Of a stretch of 47,240 nt of DNA, positions 33,467-41,488 are shown piece after piece (position 1 is the stretch's first letter; each line of letters begins with the position of its first letter). The notes under the pieces were generated by a model. That model was given only the letters and a program-made list of their open reading frames with translations, did no database searches and was not told the origin of the DNA. The stretch is from Candidatus Edwardsiibacteriota bacterium (GTDB taxonomy: Bacteria > Edwardsbacteria > AC1 > EtOH8): contig JALOPJ010000002.1 of NCBI GenBank assembly GCA_025453955.1, positions 1 through 47,240 of the forward strand, written 5' to 3'. The translations under genes were made by a program, and so were the position numbers.

Positions 33467-34588
33467 TCATCGGAACGCGCTGGCGGGCTCGATCTTCACC
33501 GCCCGCCGCATCGCCAGCAGCGACCCCAGCAGGCAGAGCAGCAGCGTCGCTGCGGCCAGCGCCGGGCCCACCAGCCACGGCAGGGAGACCGGCAGCGCCG
33601 ATTCGCGCGTGCCGGACAGGAACCCGGCCAGCAGCAGGAACCCCAGCAGGATGCCGATCGCCGCGATGTACAGCGACTGCAGGAACACGATGTACAGCAC
33701 GTCGCGCCGCCGGGCGCCGAGCACGCGCAGCATGGCGTAGTCCTGGGACTTGGAGATCACGTTGGTGTACATCGTCAGCGCGATGATCACCAGGCCGACC
33801 AGGGCGGCGATCAGCGTGGTGAACCCGAAGCTGGTGCCGATGCCGCTGTTCTTGAGGTAATACAGCTTCGTGCTGCGCGACAGGTCCGCCGTGGCAAACA
33901 CCTCCGCCCGCGGCAGGATGCCCCGCAGCAGCGCGACCATCCCGACGGCGTCCCTGCCGGGCGACAGCCCGATCAGCAGCGCGGTGCAGCGGTCCCCGCC
34001 GCTGCCGGCGATCTCGCGGGCCTTGGCGATCGAGCAGTACAGCAGGGTGCCCCCGAAACCGCGCAGCCCGGTGGTGACCGCCGCCACCCTCACCCGCTTG
34101 CCGTTGATCTCCAGCGCGTCGCCGACCCCCGGATACCCCAGTTCGGGCAGCTCCAGCTTGTCGACCGTCACCGCCTCGGGATCGAGCAGGTCGGCGATCG
34201 AGCCCTGCGCGAAACGGTTTGGTCCCCCGGCCAGCCGCGGCGGGTTGCAGCCGACCACCTGCACGCCGATGGTGTTGCCGTCGCGGCGCCGGAGCTGTCC
34301 GGCCGTGATCACGACCGGCTCGACCCACGCCACGCCGTCGACGCCGGCGACGCGGTCGCGCCAGGACAGCGGGATGGACCCTGCGGCGTTGATGTTCTCT
34401 GTGTTCCTGGCCAGCACCCAGGCGTCGGCCCCGCTGGTATCGGCGATGCTGGACATGAAGCCGGTCAGACCGAAGAAGATCGCCAGCTGCTGTCCCACCA
34501 GGAACACGATGGCGATCACGCCGGCCACCGAACCCAGGGCGGTGGCCCGGTCGTGGAACAGCATCTTCAGGGCGGCCGCCCTACGCAC
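33467..34588 (-). CDS. FtsX-like ABC exporter permease (DevC/MacB type)
   Basis: A permease of about 373 residues with the DevC/MacB plan: one N-terminal membrane helix (about residues 15-38), a large periplasmic domain (about 40-250), then three helices (about 255-285, 310-335, 345-365) ending with the ALRRAVKIEPASAFR-type tail (here AMRRAVKIEPASAFR). The best start is the GTG at 34586-34588, which overlaps the cobalamin-protein stop region; an ATG eight codons further in is an alternative. With the ATPase and HlyD-like protein it forms a tripartite exporter whose cargo is unknown. Confidence 0.82.
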   Translation of the reverse strand: MRRAAALKMLFHDRATALGSVAGVIAIVFLVGQQLAIFFGLTGFMSSIADTSGADAWVLARNTENINAAGSIPLSWRDRVAGVDGVAWVEPVVITAGQLRRRDGNTIGVQVVGCNPPRLAGGPNRFAQGSIADLLDPEAVTVDKLELPELGYPGVGDALEINGKRVRVAAVTTGLRGFGGTLLYCSIAKAREIAGSGGDRCTALLIGLSPGRDAVGMVALLRGILPRAEVFATADLSRSTKLYYLKNSGIGTSFGFTTLIAALVGLVIIALTMYTNVISKSQDYAMLRVLGARRRDVLYIVFLQSLYIAAIGILLGFLLLAGFLSGTRESALPVSLPWLVGPALAAATLLLCLLGSLLAMRRAVKIEPASAFR

Positions 34589-35663
34589 CGCGCCCCCCCC
34601 GCTCCAGCAGCGCGTGCGCCTGGGCGAAGGTGGCCGGCACGCCGTCGCACCACCGCCCCAGCAGGGCCCCGATCCGGGCCGGCCCGCCGGCCAGCAGCAG
34701 CGTGGCGGGCAGGGCATCGCGGACCGCGCCCGCCAGCTCGGCGAAGGCGGGCAGGAATGCCGTCATCCGCACCGAGACCAGGATCGCATATGGCCGCGCG
34801 GCGGCGAGCGCCTTGACCAAATCGGGCTGCGGCATGCTGGCGCCAAGGAACAACGGGTTCCAGCCGCGGCACCCGAGGTATCGCGCCAGCAGTTCCCCAC
34901 TCAACGCATGGACATCGCCGGGCACGCAGGTGATCGCCGCGGTCTTTCTCCGCGACGGTTCGGGACGGCATGCCGCGAACATCTGGCTCGCGACCTGCGA
35001 CAGGTTGCCTGTCGCCAGGTGCTCATCGGCCACCGAGATCGATGAGCCGCTCCAGCGCCGTCCGATCTCGGCCAATACCGGCATCAGCAACTGGTCGACC
35101 AGGTGATCGATCGGGCGCTTCCCGACAGCGGCGCGGGCGAGGGCCAGGGCGTCGTCGGCCCGGTTCTCCAGCAACGACTGCAGGAACCCCGACTGCTCCG
35201 GGCTCAGCGCTGGATCATCCTGCCGCAGCCGGAGGAACAACTCGTCGATCCGCGCTGCCAGCCACTGCAACGGGGCAACCAGTTCCGCGGCATCGGGCGT
35301 TCGCAGCGTCGCATGGATGGCGATCACCCAGGCCTGCAGCATCCGTCGCAGGAACCGGGCGTCCAGCCCGCGCCCGGCAAATGAGCGCGCCAGGTCGGCA
35401 GCTTCGCCGAGCAGGACATCCTGCAGGCCGAACTGGTAGACCGCCGCCATGGTCCGCCCGAAGTACGGCTGCAGCTCGAGGATGAAATCGAGCCGGCCCG
35501 CTCCCGCGCCGTCCCTGCTCGCACGGGCATCAATGGCAAGCGCCTCGCACACGATCGCCTGCAGTTCGGGAAGCCGCTCAACGAAGTGGCGTACCGTCTG
35601 GGCGTCAAGCGGCGGCGCTGCCGCGATCGGGTCTTCCGGAGCAATCAAATGGGCCTGGCTCAT
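34581..35663 (-). CDS. Cobalamin-binding sensory protein upstream of the exporter
   Basis: A 360-residue soluble protein. The N-terminal half (about 1-140) is helical and uncharacterised; the centre (about 145-235) looks like the B12-binding helical cap (DHLVDQLLMPVLAEIGRRWSGSSISVADEH); the C-terminal Rossmann domain contains PGDVHALSGELLARYLGCRGW and FLGASMPQPDLV. The His of the DxHxxG motif is present, but the Gly is shifted by one. Relatives such as CarH and B12-dependent photoreceptors sense light or redox through cobalamin. There is no DNA-binding or methyltransferase domain. It is the first gene of the operon with the ABC exporter. Confidence 0.75.
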   Translation of the reverse strand: MSQAHLIAPEDPIAAAPPLDAQTVRHFVERLPELQAIVCEALAIDARASRDGAGAGRLDFILELQPYFGRTMAAVYQFGLQDVLLGEAADLARSFAGRGLDARFLRRMLQAWVIAIHATLRTPDAAELVAPLQWLAARIDELFLRLRQDDPALSPEQSGFLQSLLENRADDALALARAAVGKRPIDHLVDQLLMPVLAEIGRRWSGSSISVADEHLATGNLSQVASQMFAACRPEPSRRKTAAITCVPGDVHALSGELLARYLGCRGWNPLFLGASMPQPDLVKALAAARPYAILVSVRMTAFLPAFAELAGAVRDALPATLLLAGGPARIGALLGRWCDGVPATFAQAHALLERGGRGA

Positions 35664-35732
35664 GGATCGGACGATGATGCCCTTAGGGAGCGGCGGTAAT
35701 GGTCGGCCTGTTCTTCAACCGCTTGATGCTGA

Positions 35733-35761
35733 ATTGTAAACGATTATCCGGCTGATTGCAA
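35733..35761 (-). promoter_or_regulatory. Promoter of the cobalamin protein-exporter operon
   Basis: Minus strand: TTGCAA (35761-35756), 17 bp, TACAAT (35738-35733). The expected leader is about 60 nt before the ATG at 35663. No B12-riboswitch-like structure was recognised in it. Confidence 0.65.
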
Positions 35762-35948
35762 GTAGACTCAGCGCAACATAGACACATTCAACCGGTCCTC
35801 ATCGATGAACCACGCCTCGATCATGGGAGGGGCTGATGAGAACGGATGTTGGGTTCGTCATTGCGTTCGCGGATCGGGAATCTGGAGATAGCCGCCATGC
35901 CCGCGGACTGCGGTTCGGACCAGCTCCACGGTGTCCAGAGAGGGATGC
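35762..35948. other. Intergenic stretch without a convincing gene
   Basis: Between the exporter-operon promoter and the terminator of the katA cluster. Short frames occur on both strands but none has a ribosome-binding site with a plausible protein. The minus strand holds a 30-codon open stretch without a start codon (LDTVELVRTAVRGHGGYLQI), which could be the relic of a gene. Confidence 0.4.
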
Positions 35949-35983
35949 GAGGAAGAGGCAACCCGATGGGTTGCCTCTTCCTC
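35949..35983 (-). terminator. Terminator-like hairpin after the perR-katA cluster
   Basis: A perfect 16-bp inverted repeat (GAGGAAGAGGCAACCC / GGGTTGCCTCTTCCTC) with a 3-nt loop, about 30 bases after the DUF454 stop. It lacks a U-tract. Confidence 0.65.
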
Positions 35984-36013
35984 GTTGCTGCGGGCGGCGC
36001 GGTCACGGCGCTG

Positions 36014-36421
36014 TCATGCCCGTTCCGCCGCTTGGATCGAACCGCCGGGGTCCAAGCCCTCCCTGGGGACCGTCCGGAGCAGGAGCAGGTGGATGCTGAC
36101 GCCGATGCCGACTGCCAGCAGGAGGATCCGGATGATCAGCGTGTCAAGCAAGAGCGCCGATGCTGCCAGCGATGCCCAGAGGATCGTGATGGAACAGACC
36201 TTCGTGGCCGGCGTGACAGCCCGATACGCCACGTAGGCCCTCAGGTGCGCGCCGCAGAGCCTGTTGCCCAGCAACCAGCGGTGGAGCCGCTCCGAGCTGC
36301 GGGCGAAGCAGTACAGCGCCAGCAGCAGGAACGGGGTGGCCGGGAGCAGCGGCAGGAACAACCCCGCCGCCCCCAGCCCCGTCGCGGCCAGCCCGCAGGC
36401 GGCCAGCAGCCGTCGTTTCAT
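36014..36421 (-). CDS. DUF454 (YbaN-like) inner-membrane protein
   Basis: A 135-residue membrane protein with the YbaN/DUF454 signature: a first hydrophobic hairpin with GLFLPLLPATPFLLLALYCFARSS, then LHRWLLGNRLCG, then two further helices. The function of the family is unknown. It follows catalase by 25 bases on the same strand and is probably in the PerR-controlled operon. Confidence 0.85.
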   Translation of the reverse strand: MKRRLLAACGLAATGLGAAGLFLPLLPATPFLLLALYCFARSSERLHRWLLGNRLCGAHLRAYVAYRAVTPATKVCSITILWASLAASALLLDTLIIRILLLAVGIGVSIHLLLLRTVPREGLDPGGSIQAAERA

Positions 36422-36445
36422 GGCCGGTGCCGCGAGAATGAAACT

Positions 36446-37876
36446 TTACCTGCCTCCCAGCGCTTTCCGCACACCCTCGGCATAGGCGGGGTCCGCCTTC
36501 TGGAAATGCTCCAGCTGCCGTTCGACGATCTCCTTGGGTACGCCCTGCATCGACCCGGCGATCGCCTTGTGCAGCCGGTCACGTTCCGCTTGCGGCATCA
36601 GCCGGTAGAGGTCGCCGGCCTGGGTGAAGTCGTCGTTGCCCGCGCGGCGATCGTAGCGGTCGGCGTCCCCGCTGATGCGCAGCGGCGGCTCCTTGAACCG
36701 CGGGTCCTCCACCGGGCCGTCGAAGCTGTTGGGCTCGTAGTTGACGGCGCCGCCGCCGTTGCCGTCGAACCGCATCGCGCCGTCCTTGTAGTAGGTGTCG
36801 ACCGCGCAGCGCGGCCTGTTCACCGGCAGGCTCTGGTAGTTGACCCCCAGCCGGTAGCGCTGGGCGTCGGCGTAGGAGGTCATCCGCAGCTGCAGCATCT
36901 TGTCCGGGCTGTGGCCGATGCCGGGCGGCACGTCCTTGGGGCAGAAGGCCGCCTGCTCGACCTCGGCGAAGTAGTTCTCCGGGTTGCGGTTCAGCTCCAC
37001 CATCCCGACGTCGATCAGCGGATAATCCTTGTGCGGCCAGACCTTGGTGACGTCGAACGGGTGGTAGGGCACCTTCTCGGCGTCCAGCTCGGGCATGATC
37101 TGGACCTGCAGCTTCCACTTGGGGAAGTCGCCCCTGGCGATGGACTCGAACAGGTCGCGCTGGCTGCTCTCGCGGTCGGCGGCGATGACCCTGGCGGCCT
37201 CCTCCTCGGTCAGGCACTGGATGCCCTGCATGGTGCGGAAATGGAACTTGACCCAGTACCGCTCGTTCTTCTCATTGAACAGGCTGAAGGTGTGGCAGCC
37301 GAACCCGTGCATGTGGCGGAAGCTTCTGGGGATGCCGCGGTCCGAGAACAGGATGGTCACCTGGTGCACCGACTCCGGCGACAGCGACCAGAAGTCCCAG
37401 GCGGCGGTGGCGCTGCGCAGGTTGGTCCTGGGGTCGCGCTTCTGGGTGTGGATGAAGTCCGGGAACTTGTAGGGATCGCGGATGAAGAACACCGGGGTGT
37501 TGTTGCCCACGATGTCCCAGTTGCCCTCGGCGGTGTAGAACTTCATGGCGAACCCGCGGACGTCGCGTTCGGCGTCGGCCGCGCCCCGCTCCCCGGCCAC
37601 GGTGGAGAAGCGGAAGAAGCACTCGGTCCTGGTTCCGGGCTTGAAGACCGCGGCCCTGGTGTACTTGGTGATGTCGCCGCCGATGGTCAGGGTGCCGTAG
37701 GCGCCGGAGCCCTTGGCGTGCACCACCCGCTCCGGGATCCGCTCCCGGTTGAAATGGGCATGCTTCTCGAACAGCTGCCAGTCCTGCGCCAGCAGCGGCC
37801 CGCGCGGCCCGGCCGTCAGCGCGTTCTGGTTGTCGCCGACCGGTATCCCGGCGTCGGTTGTCAGCTTCTTCTTCAT
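36446..37876 (-). CDS. katA: Monofunctional haem catalase
   Basis: A 476-residue small-subunit (clade 3) catalase that converts hydrogen peroxide to water and oxygen. The catalytic His lies in [13 protein letters not shown], the Asn in [13 protein letters not shown], and the proximal haem Tyr in [17 protein letters not shown]. The length is normal and no signal peptide is present, so it is cytoplasmic. Its ATG (37874-37876) overlaps the perR stop by four bases (ATGA), giving translational coupling to its likely regulator. Confidence 0.96.
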   Translation of the reverse strand: MKKKLTTDAGIPVGDNQNALTAGPRGPLLAQDWQLFEKHAHFNRERIPERVVHAKGSGAYGTLTIGGDITKYTRAAVFKPGTRTECFFRFSTVAGERGAADAERDVRGFAMKFYTAEGNWDIVGNNTPVFFIRDPYKFPDFIHTQKRDPRTNLRSATAAWDFWSLSPESVHQVTILFSDRGIPRSFRHMHGFGCHTFSLFNEKNERYWVKFHFRTMQGIQCLTEEEAARVIAADRESSQRDLFESIARGDFPKWKLQVQIMPELDAEKVPYHPFDVTKVWPHKDYPLIDVGMVELNRNPENYFAEVEQAAFCPKDVPPGIGHSPDKMLQLRMTSYADAQRYRLGVNYQSLPVNRPRCAVDTYYKDGAMRFDGNGGGAVNYEPNSFDGPVEDPRFKEPPLRISGDADRYDRRAGNDDFTQAGDLYRLMPQAERDRLHKAIAGSMQGVPKEIVERQLEHFQKADPAYAEGVRKALGGR

Positions 37877-38319
37877 TGGTTCCTACCTTTCTTGGTTGAT
37901 GGGCTCTTCAAGCGCTGGTTCTCTTTACTGCAGCGGGTACATAGGCCATAGAACTGGATGGTGTGCCCCTTGATGTCATGTCGTGTTTTCCGGCGAGCCT
38001 CAGCAGTGATCTCCGCATGGAGCGGCAGGTCGAGATCACTGACCGTGCAGCATTGCTCGCAAACGAAATGGCAGTGGTCTGATGTCGTGGCGTCGAAATG
38101 TTCGATCCCATCCCGCAAGGTTTTCCGTGCCAATCGCCCCTCCTCGACCAGAATCGCCAAGTTGCGGTAGACATTCCCTAGGCTCGCTGTCGGCGAATCA
38201 TGGCGCAGCCGGTCGTAGATCTGCAGGGCGGTGGGGTGGTCGTTCACCGCGGCCACCAGCTGCCAGATCAGTTCGCGCTGGCCGCTGTTGCGCCGGGCCT
38301 TTTTATTATTAGTAATCAT
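37873..38319 (-). CDS. perR: PerR-like Fur-family regulator of the catalase operon
   Basis: A 148-residue Fur-family repressor. The helix-turn-helix includes [17 protein letters not shown]; metal ligands include [16 protein letters not shown] and the C-terminal GLCTRC, so both a structural Zn site (two CxxC) and a regulatory site are present. The Asp in HFDAT matches the PerR-type residue that favours Fe-dependent peroxide sensing. Coupling to katA supports PerR over Fur or Zur. I start it at the ATG at 38317-38319 because the promoter lies just upstream and overlaps the longer frame. The start codon is only 10 bases from the -10 box. Confidence 0.85.
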   Translation of the reverse strand: MITNNKKARRNSGQRELIWQLVAAVNDHPTALQIYDRLRHDSPTASLGNVYRNLAILVEEGRLARKTLRDGIEHFDATTSDHCHFVCEQCCTVSDLDLPLHAEITAEARRKTRHDIKGHTIQFYGLCTRCSKENQRLKSPSTKKGRNQ

Positions 38320-38358
38320 TCTTAATATTAATATATCATTTTCCGGGCGGTTTGTCAA
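38320..38358 (-). promoter_or_regulatory. Promoter and possible self-operator of perR-katA
   Basis: Minus strand: TTGACA (38358-38353), 17 bp, TATATT (38335-38330), followed by an AT-rich block with the perfect palindrome TTAATATTAA (38322-38331). The palindrome overlaps the -10 box and start site, where a Fur/PerR-family protein would repress its own operon. The match to a PerR box is only general. Confidence 0.65.
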
Positions 38359-38405
38359 GCGGCGGCCACGGTTTTATTGGGGATCGCCACGCTGCGGGAA
38401 AAGCT

Positions 38406-38433
38406 GAGGGCCGGCGCCTGCGCGTCGGCCCTC
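38406..38433 (-). terminator. Terminator-like hairpin after the DMT-transporter gene
   Basis: GAGGGCCG / CGGCCCTC around a 12-nt loop, 25 bases past the transporter stop codon. No U-tract. Confidence 0.5.
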
Positions 38434-38457
38434 TCTCCCCGGAGAGCCCTGTCGCCT

Positions 38458-39342
38458 TCATCCCCGCTCCGCCAGCACCACGCCGGCCAGCACCACCGCG
38501 GTGCCGGCCACGAAGCGGACGGTGACGGCCTCCCGGAACACGATCCAGGCCAGGGCGGCGGCCACCACCGGCTGCAGGTTGGAGATCACCGCCACCTTGC
38601 TGGCCTCCATCCGCGACAGGGCCCAGGCCCAGATCAGGTAGGCCACCACCGAGGTCATCACCGCCAGGTACAGCACCGAGAAGACCCCCGTTCCGGTGAC
38701 CCGGCCGTAGTCCTGCCGCAGCATGAACGGCAGGCCCACCGGCAGGAACAGCAGCGCGCCCAGCGACAGCGAGATGCCGGTGACCTCCAGCGGCCGGTAG
38801 CGCCGCAGCAGCTTCTTGCTGTAGATGGTGTACACCGCCCAGGTGGCCACCGCCGCCAGCACCAGCAGGTCGCCGCCGATGGTCCGCCGCGCGAACGCCA
38901 GCCCCTTGTCGAACAGCACCAGCACCACGCCGGCGAACCCCAGCGCGATGCCCGCGACCTTGGGCCAGGTGGGCCGCTCGCCCAGGAACAGGCAGGACAG
39001 GAACAGCACCATCACCGGCGTCGAGGCGTAGAGCAGGGCGCCATGCGCGGCCGGCGCGTACTTCATGCCGTAGAGGAACAGCCCCTGGTTGAGCGGCACG
39101 CCCAGGGCCGCCAGCACCAGGAAATGCCGCCAGTCGGACCGGTCGAACCAGCGGGTGCCGAGGCGGGGGACCAGCAGCGCCGCGAAGATGGCGGCCGATA
39201 TCAGGAACCGGATGCAGCCCAGCGCGAAGGGCGAGAACTCCTGCAGCCCCAGCTTGACCACCAGGTAGGTGCTGCCGGTGATCAGCTGGGCGCCGGCCAT
39301 CACCCAGATCACCGGCGCGTTCGACCGCCCGGGGGCGCTCAT
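38458..39342 (-). CDS. EamA/DMT-superfamily transporter
   Basis: A 294-residue integral membrane protein with ten predicted helices in two EamA repeats, ending GTAVVLAGVVLAERG, a typical EamA C-terminus. Members export amino acids, nucleotides or other metabolites; the substrate is not predictable. It is divergent from the PHP gene at 39430 and monocistronic. Confidence 0.9.
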   Translation of the reverse strand: MSAPGRSNAPVIWVMAGAQLITGSTYLVVKLGLQEFSPFALGCIRFLISAAIFAALLVPRLGTRWFDRSDWRHFLVLAALGVPLNQGLFLYGMKYAPAAHGALLYASTPVMVLFLSCLFLGERPTWPKVAGIALGFAGVVLVLFDKGLAFARRTIGGDLLVLAAVATWAVYTIYSKKLLRRYRPLEVTGISLSLGALLFLPVGLPFMLRQDYGRVTGTGVFSVLYLAVMTSVVAYLIWAWALSRMEASKVAVISNLQPVVAAALAWIVFREAVTVRFVAGTAVVLAGVVLAERG

Positions 39343-39391
39343 GCCGGCACCGCCGTCGCCGGGAACGGGGCCGCGCCCGGCGATTTTGGGA

Positions 39392-39421
39392 TTGACATTG
39401 GATCGCTTTTCGTCATATCAT
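39392..39421 (+). promoter_or_regulatory. Promoter of the second PHP gene (near-leaderless)
   Basis: TTGACA (39392-39397), 18 bp, TATCAT (39416-39421). Only eight bases separate the -10 box from the ATG at 39430. Confidence 0.7.
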
Positions 39422-39429
39422 TATCTTCC

Positions 39430-40155
39430 ATGGACTTCTCGCCCGCCGACCTGCACATCCATTCGACCTTCTCCGACGGCACGACGACGCTGGAGCAGAT
39501 CGCCGCCATCGCCCGGGAGCGGGGCATGGACGCCGGCGTCGCCGACCACTGCGGGCCGGGCAGCTTCCAGCTGGACACGGACCAGCGGTTCGAACGATAC
39601 TTCGAGGCCGTGTCGCGGCTCCCGGTCTACCGGTCGGTGGAGCTGGACCTGGGCCGCGAGATCACGGTCTCGCCGGGCAACCTGGAACGCTGCGACTACC
39701 TGATCGGCGGGGTCCATTCCCTGGACGGACGGGATTTCTTCGACGGTTCGCTGGACTGGGAGGACGTGCCGTCGCTGCTGGACCGGATGCTGGAGACCAT
39801 CGAAGAGAAGGCCAGGATATTCGCCTTCGATATCCTGGCCCATCCCGGTCTGCTGCCGGTGAATCTGCGGCCCCGCCGCGGGGACATCCTGGACGGACGC
39901 TGGGGCGACCGGCTGATCGGACTGGCGCTGGAGCACGGGTTCGCGCTGGAGATCAGCTCGCGCTGGGAAGTGCCATCTGCCGGGATCATCAAGCGGGCAG
40001 CGTCGGCCGGTGTGCGGTTCTCGCTGGGTTCCGACGCCCACCGCCCCGAACAGGTCTGCCGGCTGGACCGTTCCCTGGCCCTGGCCCGGGAGTGCGGCCT
40101 GGACGGCGCCGACCTGTTCCGGCCGGCCCGTCAGCTGGCCGAGAAGATCGCCTGA
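39430..40155 (+). CDS. PHP-domain phosphoesterase, HisJ-like
   Basis: A 241-residue PHP protein with DLHIHSTFSDG, GVADHCGPGS, ELDLGREITVS, DILAHPGLL and SLGSDAHRPEQV in family order. The arrangement resembles histidinol-phosphatase-like and YcdX-like PHP proteins; the substrate is uncertain. I use the ATG at 39430 because the promoter is immediately upstream. Its last 25 bases overlap the end of the convergent cNMP-binding gene. Confidence 0.85.
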   Translation: MDFSPADLHIHSTFSDGTTTLEQIAAIARERGMDAGVADHCGPGSFQLDTDQRFERYFEAVSRLPVYRSVELDLGREITVSPGNLERCDYLIGGVHSLDGRDFFDGSLDWEDVPSLLDRMLETIEEKARIFAFDILAHPGLLPVNLRPRRGDILDGRWGDRLIGLALEHGFALEISSRWEVPSAGIIKRAASAGVRFSLGSDAHRPEQVCRLDRSLALARECGLDGADLFRPARQLAEKIA

Positions 40156-40589
40156 ATCCGCTCGTTGAGCACCCGGATCCGGGCCGACAGGATCCGGGAC
40201 ATCGCCAGCATCATCTTGGCCGCGATCTTGGGGTCCTTGTCCACCAGGTAGGCGATGTGCTTGCGGGTGATGACGAAGATCTCGGTCTGCTCCAGCGCCA
40301 CGCAGTTGGCCGAGCGCGGCGCCTTGTCCAGCAGGGACATCTCGCCGAAGAACTTCCCCGGGCCCAGCTCCGCCAGGATGACGTCGGCCTGGTCGGCCGG
40401 CAGCGAGATCTGCACCTTGCCGCTCTTGATCAGGAACATGCTGTCGCCGGGCATGTCCTTCTGGGCGATCATCGCGCCGGGCATGAAGTTCTCGGCGTCG
40501 GTGGACATGATCTGGGACAGCCGCAGCAGTTCGTCGTCGGACAGCTCCTGCAGCAGCACGCAATCGCGCAGGTAATCGAGGTTCTCCAT
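40131..40589 (-). CDS. Single-domain cyclic-nucleotide-binding protein
   Basis: A 152-residue protein made of one CRP-type cNMP-binding domain: GDSMFLIKSGKVQI, then GPGKFFGEMSLLDKAPRSANCVAL (phosphate-binding cassette with RSA), then a C-helix. No DNA-binding or kinase domain. It likely binds cAMP or cGMP and acts on a partner. Divergent from a second cNMP protein and near a class III cyclase gene. Confidence 0.88.
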   Translation of the reverse strand: MENLDYLRDCVLLQELSDDELLRLSQIMSTDAENFMPGAMIAQKDMPGDSMFLIKSGKVQISLPADQADVILAELGPGKFFGEMSLLDKAPRSANCVALEQTEIFVITRKHIAYLVDKDPKIAAKMMLAMSRILSARIRVLNERIQAIFSAS

Positions 40590-40638
40590 CGCGGCCGCCT
40601 TTCATCAGATAGTGCATCGTTTGTAGTGGGGGATGACC

Positions 40639-41055
40639 ATGACCAGCCTGGTCGACGTCCTGCGGAACAACAACCTGTTCGCCGCCCTCACCCCGGACGA
40701 GCTGGAACGGATCTGCAAGCTGATCTTCCTGCGCAGCTACGCCGAGGGCCGCACCCTGTTCTTCGAGGGCACGCCGGGCGAGGTGATGTACCTGATCCAC
40801 AGCGGCCGGGTGGCCGAGATGTCGATCCTCGACGCCCAGCCCCGCTCGGCCTCGGCCAGGGTCGTCGCGGACGCCGAGCTGGTGGTGATCACCAAGAAGG
40901 CCTTCGACCTGATGCTGGAGACCGACCCCGGCATCACCTCCAAGATCCTGATCGCGCTGCTGAAGACCGTCTTCGCCCGGCTGCGGTCCACCGACGAGAA
41001 GTTCAAGGCGCTCAACATCGTGGACGGCAGCCAGGCAGCGACCGGCCAAGAATAG
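40639..41055 (+). CDS. cNMP-binding-like protein lacking the core of the nucleotide pocket
   Basis: A protein of about 138 residues that aligns with cNMP-binding domains at both ends (LFEGTPGEVMYLIHSGRV and AEMSILDAQPRSASARVVADAELVVITKKAFDLML) but lacks about 23 residues between SGRV and AEMS. In the neighbour these are QISLPADQADVILAELGPGKFFG. The loss is in frame and removes two beta strands and part of the phosphate-binding cassette. The ATG at 40639 has GGGGG six bases upstream; an ATG two codons before it is too close. Nucleotide binding is unlikely. Confidence 0.72.
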   Translation: MTSLVDVLRNNNLFAALTPDELERICKLIFLRSYAEGRTLFFEGTPGEVMYLIHSGRVAEMSILDAQPRSASARVVADAELVVITKKAFDLMLETDPGITSKILIALLKTVFARLRSTDEKFKALNIVDGSQAATGQE

Positions 41056-41135
41056 CAGAATCCCCCGGCGATGTCAAGTCAAACTTCACCGAGCGGCGCC
41101 GCCGGACGCCGCGACCAACCAACGCAGGCACGACG

Positions 41136-41453
41136 ATGGAGCACAAGGCGGGGCACCGGGCCAAGCATACTGCGCAGTCCGAGACCCGGTACGACTACTA
41201 CCAGGAGATGGTCAAGATCCTGGAGAAGCTGAAGCGCGAGGAGGACCTCAAGATCGCGCCCAAGCTGCTGGACCGCATCCTGGACGGCCAGAAGAACGGG
41301 CACCTCACCGCCGAGCAGGTGTTCGAGCTGTCGGAGCGCATCGACAAGTGGACGATGCGGCTGCAGCTGAAGTTCGCCAGCCAGGAGTACCAGATGACCA
41401 AGCTGCTGCGGGCGCTGGAGAGCGACCAGCGCAAGCGCGAGGGCAAGAAGTAG
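41136..41453 (+). CDS. Small charged helical protein upstream of the cyclase-TPR gene
   Basis: A 105-residue protein I do not recognise. The N-terminus is basic (MEHKAGHRAKHTAQSETRYD) and the rest is helical and rich in Lys/Glu/Leu (YYQEMVKILEKLKREEDLKI, then LLDRILDGQKNGHLTAEQVF, then FASQEYQMTKLLRALESDQRK), with coiled-coil potential. It begins 80 bases after the cNMP-like gene and ends 35 bases before the cyclase-TPR gene, so it is probably in one transcript with them and may bind the cyclase protein. Confidence 0.6.
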   Translation: MEHKAGHRAKHTAQSETRYDYYQEMVKILEKLKREEDLKIAPKLLDRILDGQKNGHLTAEQVFELSERIDKWTMRLQLKFASQEYQMTKLLRALESDQRKREGKK

Positions 41454-41488
41454 GGGCGCGGCGCGACCGCGAACGACAGGAGGGGACG

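Noticed and set aside
35664-35726. Cobalamin riboswitch in the leader of the B12-protein operon
   Set aside because: The leader is only about 60 nt and shows no recognisable B12-box; too short for a cobalamin riboswitch.
35836-36099. Plus-strand small ORF of 87 codons
   Set aside because: Runs through a 16-bp terminator hairpin and into the antisense of the DUF454 gene; no RBS.
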